The notes under the pieces are model-generated. The model searched no databases. It had not been told where the DNA came from and worked only from the letters and a program-made list of their open reading frames with translations. The position numbers and the translations under genes were made by a program. Positions 5,232 to 10,855 of a stretch of DNA of 10,855 nt are shown here, piece by piece. This stretch comes from an uncultured Clostridiaceae bacterium (GTDB lineage: Bacteria; Bacillota; Clostridia; Lachnospirales; Lachnospiraceae). The DNA lies in assembly GCA_958441075.1 (NCBI GenBank), contig CAUCBQ010000067.1:1-10855 (forward strand), in the 5' to 3' direction. Numbering within the stretch: the stretch's first letter is position 1; every line of letters begins with the position of its first letter.

Positions 5232-8150
5232 ATGTACAAAAAAACACTTATAGCTGCCCTGATTTCCTGCATGGCAGTAAACGCTGCCGGATGCCAGATG
5301 AACAGCACTGAAAAAAACTCTGCACCGGAGTCTGCGGCCGACGTAAACACAACTCCGACGGCAGAAGCCGCAGAAGGAGAATCCTGGGCAGAGCCTGTGG
5401 TTCTCGTAAAAGGAGAATCCGTCCGGCTGCCCCTTCCAGCCAATTTTAAAGGTGAAATCCGGTGGACTGTCACAAATGGTATGAAGACTGTAGGCAGCAG
5501 CCAGAAAAAATATCCCCTGAGCGAAGGAGAAACTGACGGAGAGCGCAAAGCCGGTTATGCCTCTGCAGAACATCTTTTAAAAATCGAATCCAATGGAACA
5601 ATCACCGCTCTGGAAAAAGGCAATCACCTGTTTGCAATAGCGGAGGATGAAAACGGCAACCGTCGGATCTTTCCTCTGGAAGTACGGATCTTTTCAAAGG
5701 ATAAGCTTCCGGAAACATCGGAAGAGGATTTTCAGATACTGCGCACTCGCTATGTAGAGCGTCTGACCGGTGGAAATATGGATATGTCCTCTCCCGTTGC
5801 CGCAGCTATGATCCAGTCCACAGACCAGTCCTGTGACAGTGCATGGAACAGCTACCTTTATAAAGGAGGCGACTGTACCGGCGCTCCCTGGGCAGAGGAT
5901 CTTGCAGGAGGCGATGAAGAAAGCTACAAAAATGACGCCGCAAAGTTCCGCAAGAGCTATCAGAAGGCAGAGGCTATGGCTAAAGCCTACGCTTCACCTG
6001 CCAGTTCCTACTATAAAAACGAAGCTCTCTTAAATGATATTGTCCGTATTTTGGACTGGCTGACCGATAACTGCTACTACCCCCGCTCCGAAACGGACAA
6101 CTGGTGGAACTGGGAAATCGGAATGCCGAAGAACGTTCTTCCGGCTGTCCTCTATATTTATGATGATATTCCCAAAGCACAAAGCCGCAAGTTTGTAAAG
6201 GGTGTGGAATTCTTCATGCCAGATCCATTCCATCTGGCTGTTTTAGGTACTGCCAGCACCCTCCCTTCCGGCTATGCGCCCGCCGCCAGCGCAAACATGA
6301 TGGATTGCGCTTACACGTCCGTCGGTCTGGGGCTGGTGTGTGAAGACAGCGAGTACCTGACCCTGGCCAGACAGGCAGCTGCTACTACTCTGGAACGCTT
6401 TCAGCAGCCGGAATTAAAAGACGGCAGATATATCTATACCAATGGATTTTATGAAGACGGCTCCTATATTGACCACGGTACCGTACCCTACACAGCTTCC
6501 TATGGCATTGATTTTCTGAAAGGCTCCGTGCGTTTAAGTTCCCTGCTGGCAGACAGCCCCTGGGCTCTTTCCACGGAAAACGCCAAAATGCTGGAATCCT
6601 ATGTAGTCAAAGGCTATCTCCCTGCCATCTATCAGGGCGCTGCACTGGATATGCTTCGGGGCAGAGCCATTTCCAGACCAGAGCTGACCGACCGGGCAGC
6701 AGGGCAGCAGATAATCGAAATGATTGTCCAAACCATTGACATCGTTTCCCCGGAGACTGCCGCACAGATCCGCGGTGCCGTAAAAACATGGGTAAGCCAG
6801 TCAGGCGAAGAAGAATTTCTGGCAGGAGTAAAGGATATCTCCGTGCTTTCAAGCCTGAAGGAAATCATGGCGGACGATACCATTGATACCTCGGCAGCAG
6901 AGGCGCCGCTGCATCAGGTATATCCTTACATGGACCGCACCATCCACCGGACCAGTGATTATCTGTTCGGCGTCAGTATGTATTCCAGCCGCATCAGTAA
7001 CTGCGAGATCATGAATGACGAGAACCTGAAAGGCTGGTTCACCGGATTTGGAATGACTTATCTCTATAATGATGATAAACTGCAGTATACGGACCACTTC
7101 TGGGATACCGTAGATCCGCTGAAGCTGCCCGGCACAACCATCGCAGCAGCAGAAATCGACAACGGAGAGCCGGATTCCAGCGGATTCCATCAGGGCGGTG
7201 ACTTTCTCTCTCCCGAAAGCTGGGTAGGCGGCACCTCTATTGGCACCAGCGGCGTCAGCGGAATGAAGGTAAACGGCACTGCAATGTCCAACGGCGATCA
7301 AAGCAACGCCTCTCCCACTGTCTATGCAGACAATTTCCGCGCAGAGAAGTCTTACTTCATGTTTGATGATGAGATTGTGTGTTTGGGTGCGGGAATCCAA
7401 AACAGCGGCTCTGACGCTCCGGTAATCACCACTGTCGAAAACCGAAAGCTCAACAGCGATGGCTCCAATCGAATAAGCTCTGATGCAGGAGAATGGACCA
7501 TGCCAGAGGAGCAGACCATCTCTCCCCTGTGGCTTCATTTAAGCGGGAACACGAAAACCGGCTCTGATATTGGCTACTACTTCCCGGAAAAACAGGACAT
7601 TCACATAATGGGTGATACCAGAACCGGAAGCTACAACCAGATCAAGGGCGATTTAAAGACAGAGGAGAAGCCCGCAGAACGCACCTATTTCACATGCTGG
7701 TTTGACCACGGCACTGCGCCGGCAAATGCCACCTACAGTTACGTACTCCTTCCGGACATGACCACCGAAGAAACTGAAGCCTACAGTCAGGCTCCTGATG
7801 TGGAAATACTTGAAAACTCCGAGAAACTGCAGGCCGTAAGAGATCATTCTACCAACACTCTGGCAGTAAACTTCTGGGATGAAGCAGGCGGCTCTGCGGA
7901 CCAGATAACCTGCGACAGCCAGGCATCCGTGATGGTTCAGGAAAACAGCGGAACATTTACCATTGCCCTGTCCGATCCCACCATGCTCAATAACGGAACA
8001 ATCTGCCTTAAGCTTCAGGATCTGCCCATATCCGGCAAACTGATCGAAGCTGATGACGGTATCGCCATCCGTACTGAAAATAATTCTGTTTATCTGGAAT
8101 TCAATGTAGATGGTATGTGCGGAAAGACCATGCGCGCAGTTATTCAGTAA
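5232..8150 (+). CDS. Polysaccharide lyase family 8 lipoprotein (hyaluronate/chondroitin lyase type)
   Basis: A 972-residue secreted lyase that cuts uronic-acid polysaccharides by beta-elimination. Residues 1-21 are a lipoprotein signal (MYKKTLIAALISCMAVNAAG, then Cys21), followed by a Ser/Glu/Ala-rich linker and a beta-rich region of unknown type to about 160. The alpha-toroid domain has NWWNWEIGMPKNVLP (290-304), ANMMD with the probable catalytic Asn355, DGSYIDHGTVPY with His415 and Tyr424 nine residues later (spacing as in Streptococcus pneumoniae hyaluronate lyase), and RGRAISR (476-482). The beta-sandwich part follows, with MYSSRISNCEIMNDENLKGW (583-602) and KLPGTTI (631-637). All catalytic residues are present. 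ATG 5232 is preferred over ATG 5196 because GAGG lies seven bases before it and the signal peptide then starts correctly. It is a monocistronic unit. Exact substrate (hyaluronan, chondroitin or xanthan) cannot be assigned by eye. Confidence 0.95.
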   Translation: MYKKTLIAALISCMAVNAAGCQMNSTEKNSAPESAADVNTTPTAEAAEGESWAEPVVLVKGESVRLPLPANFKGEIRWTVTNGMKTVGSSQKKYPLSEGETDGERKAGYASAEHLLKIESNGTITALEKGNHLFAIAEDENGNRRIFPLEVRIFSKDKLPETSEEDFQILRTRYVERLTGGNMDMSSPVAAAMIQSTDQSCDSAWNSYLYKGGDCTGAPWAEDLAGGDEESYKNDAAKFRKSYQKAEAMAKAYASPASSYYKNEALLNDIVRILDWLTDNCYYPRSETDNWWNWEIGMPKNVLPAVLYIYDDIPKAQSRKFVKGVEFFMPDPFHLAVLGTASTLPSGYAPAASANMMDCAYTSVGLGLVCEDSEYLTLARQAAATTLERFQQPELKDGRYIYTNGFYEDGSYIDHGTVPYTASYGIDFLKGSVRLSSLLADSPWALSTENAKMLESYVVKGYLPAIYQGAALDMLRGRAISRPELTDRAAGQQIIEMIVQTIDIVSPETAAQIRGAVKTWVSQSGEEEFLAGVKDISVLSSLKEIMADDTIDTSAAEAPLHQVYPYMDRTIHRTSDYLFGVSMYSSRISNCEIMNDENLKGWFTGFGMTYLYNDDKLQYTDHFWDTVDPLKLPGTTIAAAEIDNGEPDSSGFHQGGDFLSPESWVGGTSIGTSGVSGMKVNGTAMSNGDQSNASPTVYADNFRAEKSYFMFDDEIVCLGAGIQNSGSDAPVITTVENRKLNSDGSNRISSDAGEWTMPEEQTISPLWLHLSGNTKTGSDIGYYFPEKQDIHIMGDTRTGSYNQIKGDLKTEEKPAERTYFTCWFDHGTAPANATYSYVLLPDMTTEETEAYSQAPDVEILENSEKLQAVRDHSTNTLAVNFWDEAGGSADQITCDSQASVMVQENSGTFTIALSDPTMLNNGTICLKLQDLPISGKLIEADDGIAIRTENNSVYLEFNVDGMCGKTMRAVIQ

Positions 8151-8217
8151 AGCCTCCGCTTTGCAATAGCTGCTCCTTATTCTGCTTATATCCTTCACAT
8201 TACCGGGAAAACCACAT

Positions 8218-8259
8218 AAAAAACGGCTTCCGATGCAGCGCTGCTGGAAGCCGTTTTTT
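8218..8259. terminator. Bidirectional intrinsic terminator between convergent genes
   Basis: AAAAAACGGCTTCC (8218-8231) pairs perfectly over 14 bases with 8246-8259, leaving a 14-base loop. A-run and T-run flank the GC-rich core, so a U tract follows the hairpin on both strands. It ends the lyase transcript on the plus strand and the decarboxylase-subunit transcript on the minus strand. Confidence 0.93.
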
Positions 8260-8271
8260 ATTTATATCCTT

Positions 8272-8400
8272 TTATTCGCCCTTATTCCCCCCGGTAATCT
8301 TCCCCAGGACGATCACTGCGAACATAATTACTAAAATAGCTACAAAAATACCGCCCATTCCCTTTGCCATAATTTCCAGGGCAATTGCCATATTATTCAT
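8272..8400 (-). CDS. 42-residue OadG-related small membrane subunit
   Basis: A very small protein of 42 residues beginning MNNMAIALEIMAKGMGGIF. One hydrophobic helix spans about residues 16-33 (GGIFVAILVIMFAVIVLG), and the tail is short and basic/polar (KITGGNKGE). This is the pattern of the gamma (OadG) subunit of Na+-translocating decarboxylases: a short amphipathic start, 'MGxGxxGIFxVI' style helix entry and a single helix, but without the long periplasmic/cytoplasmic tail of classical OadG. It follows the beta-subunit gene directly. Its AAGGAGG ribosome binding site overlaps that gene's TAA stop (TAAGGAGG), seven bases before the ATG, indicating translational coupling. Role inferred: assembly or stability of the pump. 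Identity rests on context and shape more than on motif. Confidence 0.8.
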   Translation of the reverse strand: MNNMAIALEIMAKGMGGIFVAILVIMFAVIVLGKITGGNKGE

Positions 8401-8412
8401 AAACCTTCCTCC

Positions 8413-9561
8413 TTACAGATACTGTGTCACAATGCTGATCACCAAACCGCCTGCGATTACAGAGGCTACCTGACCGGATACATTGGTTCCGGCTGCCTGC
8501 ATGAGAATGATATTACCCGGTTCCTCTTCTGCCGCCAGTCTCTGAACTACACGGGAGGACATGGGGAATGCGGAAATACCGCAGCCGCCGATCATGGGAT
8601 TTACAGGCTTTTTGCCTGCCATCTTAAGAAATACATTGACCAGTTTTGCAAAAAGCACGCCGCCAATGGTATCAAATACAAAAGCAACCAGACCCAGAGC
8701 CATAATCATCAGCGTAGCCGGATTTACAAACTGCTCTGCCTTCATGCTGAAGGAAATGGTAATACCCAGAAGAAGGGTAATAATATTGGCCAGCTCGTTC
8801 TGCGCTGTCTGGCTTAAGCTGTTAAGCACACCGCATTCGCGCAGCAGATTTCCGAACATCAGAAAACCTACCAGAGCTACGGACTGAGGAGAAATAAAGC
8901 CTACAATAATAGTAACTGCAATAGGAAACGCAATCCGCAGGGTTTTATTTACACTCTTTGGATTGTACTCCATATGGATACAGCGCTCCTTACGGGTGGT
9001 TACAAGCTTGATTGCAAAGGGCTGGATAATCGGAACCAGAGCCATATAGGAATAGGCTGCCACCGCAATAGGGCCCATATAATCAGATCCCAGTACCTGA
9101 GATACCAGAATAGAGGTGGGTCCGTCTGCTGCGCCGATGATACCGATGGATGCAGCATCCTTGAGATCGAAGCCCAGCAGACAGGCGATCAGGATTGCCG
9201 CAAAGATACCGAACTGAGCCGCAGCGCCGAACAGAAAGAGCACAGGCTGGCTGAGCAGAGGGCCAAAATCAATCATGGCTCCAATACCGATAAATAACAG
9301 AATGGGCATAGCCTCTGAGGCCTCAATTCCCGATTCAAACAGCCACTGGATAATACCTGCTGCAGGAACCTTTCCCTGAACCATCTGGTCGATTACACCA
9401 GAATAGGGAAGATTCACTAAAATTGCGCCAAATCCCAAAGGCAGCAGCAGTGAAGGCTCATACTCCTTTTTAACAGCCAGCCATATGAGCACAATACCCA
9501 CTGCATACATAACCAGCTGCTGCCAGGTAACTGCCAGGATTCCTTCCAAAAGAAAACTCAT
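8413..9561 (-). CDS. Na+-translocating decarboxylase beta subunit (OadB/GcdB/MmdB family)
   Basis: A 382-residue polytopic membrane protein that exports Na+ while the carboxyl group delivered on biotin is released as CO2 from oxaloacetate, glutaconyl-CoA or methylmalonyl-CoA. Diagnostic motifs: IGIGAMIDFGPLL (91-103), GAADGPTSI (143-151) with the ion-binding Asp146, and the second re-entrant region NPMIGGCGISAFPMSSRVV (321-339) with AGTNVSGQVASVIAGG (357-372). Hydrophobic helices fill the rest. The start at 9561 is chosen because AAGGAGG lies seven bases before it and because MSFLLEGI matches where family members begin; an in-frame ATG at 9615 would add 18 uncharacteristic residues and lacks a site. 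The small gamma-like gene follows; no alpha or biotin-carrier gene is adjacent, so these must be encoded elsewhere. The substrate is therefore open. Confidence 0.93.
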   Translation of the reverse strand: MSFLLEGILAVTWQQLVMYAVGIVLIWLAVKKEYEPSLLLPLGFGAILVNLPYSGVIDQMVQGKVPAAGIIQWLFESGIEASEAMPILLFIGIGAMIDFGPLLSQPVLFLFGAAAQFGIFAAILIACLLGFDLKDAASIGIIGAADGPTSILVSQVLGSDYMGPIAVAAYSYMALVPIIQPFAIKLVTTRKERCIHMEYNPKSVNKTLRIAFPIAVTIIVGFISPQSVALVGFLMFGNLLRECGVLNSLSQTAQNELANIITLLLGITISFSMKAEQFVNPATLMIMALGLVAFVFDTIGGVLFAKLVNVFLKMAGKKPVNPMIGGCGISAFPMSSRVVQRLAAEEEPGNIILMQAAGTNVSGQVASVIAGGLVISIVTQYL

Positions 9562-9581
9562 TGTTTCTCCTCCTTTTGCGT

Positions 9582-9615
9582 GTGTACACGGGAATCTTAT
9601 TCCGTCTCTGTACAC
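9582..9615 (-). promoter_or_regulatory. Leader hairpin of the OadB-like gene
   Basis: GTGTACA (9582-9588) and TGTACAC (9609-9615) are exact inverted repeats enclosing a second small stem GGAAT/ATTCC (9591-9595 with 9599-9603). The structure lies in the untranslated leader, a few bases upstream of the Shine-Dalgarno. GTGTACAC is itself palindromic, so a protein-binding site is as likely as an RNA hairpin. Confidence 0.35.
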
Positions 9616-9653
9616 ATCCGCCGTATTTTATGCTGTTTCCGCACATGGATTCT

Positions 9654-9682
9654 ATTATAACTGATTTATTTTCATTTGTCTG
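9654..9682 (-). promoter_or_regulatory. Probable promoter of the decarboxylase-subunit genes
   Basis: On the minus strand a perfect TATAAT (9654-9659) lies 17 bases after CAGACA (9677-9682), a four-of-six match to the -35 consensus. The -35 ends right at the stop codon of the upstream CorC-like gene. Transcription would start near 9647, leaving a leader of about 85 bases. No terminator is visible between the two genes, so read-through may add to expression. Confidence 0.6.
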
Positions 9683-10855
9683 CTAATTTTCTGTCATATT
9701 TTCCTGCGTTTTGCCCTTCCGTTCCTTCAGGGTAAGCTTCACCTTGTCGATGACCCTGTCCTCTACAGATTCAATTTCAAAGTCCGCTTCTTCGGTCCGG
9801 GCCATAAGCGGCAGCTCACCTTCCTCAGGAATATGGCCTAAAAGCTCCATCAGATAGCCTGAGAGGGTATCGCAGGTACTGTCCATATGAAGATGAAGCT
9901 TCTCCTTTAAATCAAACAGCGAAATGCTGCCCGAAATCCGGTAAACCCGGTGAGCCTCCAGTTCCTGGATCTCCGGCTCCTCCTCCTCATATGTTTCATG
10001 GATATCTCCCACAATCTCTTCAATCAGGTCTTCCAGAGTCACCATACCCGAAACCCCTCCGTACTCATCTACCAGAATCGCCATCTTTTCCTTTCTGGCC
10101 TGCATCTGTTCAAACAGCGCATCTGTACGGAGGTTTTCCGGCACAAAATAAGGCGGCAGCAGAATGGATCGAATATCCAGGTTTTCAAAGGAACGTTCTC
10201 TGGCCTGAATAACCAGAAGCTTGGTGGACAGAATACCGATTACATTGTCCATATCTCCTTCATAAACAGGGATCTTTGAATGCATGGACTGTAAAATCCC
10301 ATCCAGATAGGATTCCAGAGGTTCCTCAATGTCAATAGCCACCATCTCCTGTCTGGGCACCATCACCTCTCTGGCTTTCTTATCGTCAAAGGAAAATATG
10401 GATGTAATCATTTCCTTTTCGATCTCATTAAAAACCCCCGTCTCGCTTCCTGTTTCCAGAAGGGATTTGATCTCCTCTTCTGATACATCTGTCTCCAGAG
10501 TCTCACTGTGCATTCCCATAAGCTTTAATATACTGCTGGTGGAAAAAGTAAGCAGATGGATAAAGGGATTCATAATTCTGGAAATGAAATATACCGGGCC
10601 TACACAGAACAGACTGAAGCCTTCTGCCTTCTGAAGGGCAATCCTCTTTGGCACAAGCTCTCCGAAAACCAGATTAAAATAGGCAAGAAGGATGGTAACA
10701 AGCACTCCCGCCGCTGTCTGGCTGTAGGGAACGTTCCACCGGCTCATTTGCACTGCCAGCACCTGGGCAATACCTGTAGCCGCAGAAGCACTGGAAAAGA
10801 AGCCTGCCAGAGTGATTGCCACCTGAATGGTGGACAAAAAGACCGTAGAGTCTTC
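9683..10855 (-). CDS. CNNM/CBS-domain CorC-HlyC family membrane protein (5' end cut by window edge)
   Basis: The last 390 residues of a hemolysin C-like/CorC-type membrane protein, a family linked to Mg2+ and Co2+ export or resistance. The reading frame stays open through the right edge, where EDSTVFLSTIQVAITLAGFF matches the second part of the CNNM (DUF21) transmembrane domain; about 40-60 N-terminal residues are probably missing. Further on are the membrane segment ending in FGELVPKRIAL, the acidic linker ETDVSEEEIKSLLETG, a CBS pair (VMVPRQEMVAIDI to IGILSTKLL; then ILLPPYFVPENL to DEYGGVSGMVTLEDLIEEIV), and the C-terminal CorC_HlyC domain (YRISGSISLFDLKEKL onward). A TTG at 10837 is the first possible start inside the window but lies within the conserved domain, so it is not the true start. 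The hemolysin name in this family is historical and not a predicted activity. Confidence 0.93.
   Translation of the reverse strand, partial: EDSTVFLSTIQVAITLAGFFSSASAATGIAQVLAVQMSRWNVPYSQTAAGVLVTILLAYFNLVFGELVPKRIALQKAEGFSLFCVGPVYFISRIMNPFIHLLTFSTSSILKLMGMHSETLETDVSEEEIKSLLETGSETGVFNEIEKEMITSIFSFDDKKAREVMVPRQEMVAIDIEEPLESYLDGILQSMHSKIPVYEGDMDNVIGILSTKLLVIQARERSFENLDIRSILLPPYFVPENLRTDALFEQMQARKEKMAILVDEYGGVSGMVTLEDLIEEIVGDIHETYEEEEPEIQELEAHRVYRISGSISLFDLKEKLHLHMDSTCDTLSGYLMELLGHIPEEGELPLMARTEEADFEIESVEDRVIDKVKLTLKERKGKTQENMTEN

Noticed and set aside
6849..7538. Minus-strand frame of 229 codons inside the lyase gene
   Set aside because: Antisense shadow of the PL8 coding sequence, which has conserved motifs on the opposite strand throughout this stretch. 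The same applies to 7653-8198.
8117..8473. Plus-strand frame downstream of the lyase
   Set aside because: It runs through the bidirectional terminator and lies antisense to the small OadG-like gene and the end of the OadB-like gene.

Overview
The window looks like chromosomal DNA of a gut-type Lachnospiraceae or close relative (Clostridia). This is inferred from strong AAGGAGG ribosome binding sites, moderate GC with very AT-rich intergenic DNA, an OadB/OadG-type sodium-pump pair, a LacI / family-3 glycosidase / ABC-permease sugar locus and a lipoprotein polysaccharide lyase. No species can be named from sequence reading alone. I see no rRNA, tRNA, CRISPR array, transposase or phage gene.

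Layout, left to right. (1) 1-3112, minus strand: a sugar-utilisation operon read as LacI-family regulator, then a cytoplasmic two-domain GH3 beta-N-acetylhexosaminidase-like enzyme, then the first 80 residues of a sugar ABC-transporter permease that runs off the left edge. (2) 3113-3823: a 711-base divergent intergenic region. It holds the regulator's extended -10 promoter, two short inverted repeats, an AT-rich stretch, a 151-base nested palindromic element (3422-3572) that resembles a MITE or a structured RNA, and a good sigma-A promoter with a hairpin leader for the next gene. (3) 3824-4921, plus strand: ychF, closed by a clear intrinsic terminator. (4) 5079-8150, plus strand: a single-gene unit encoding a secreted, lipid-anchored family 8 polysaccharide lyase (hyaluronan/chondroitin type). 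It has its own extended -10 promoter, followed by four helically spaced GTAAAC repeats that look like an operator. (5) 8218-8259: a bidirectional terminator. (6) 8272-9561, minus strand: the membrane beta subunit of a Na+-translocating decarboxylase followed by a 42-residue OadG-like peptide whose Shine-Dalgarno overlaps the upstream stop codon. (7) 9683-10855, minus strand: a CNNM/CBS/CorC-HlyC membrane protein running off the right edge.

How the genes fit together: the PL8 lyase would cut host or dietary uronic-acid polysaccharides outside the cell. The LacI/GH3/ABC operon would import and split an amino-sugar oligosaccharide inside. A direct link between these two is possible but not shown. 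The OadB-like pair couples decarboxylation to Na+ export, although no alpha or biotin-carrier gene lies beside it. The least explained feature is the 151-base palindromic element between lacI and ychF.
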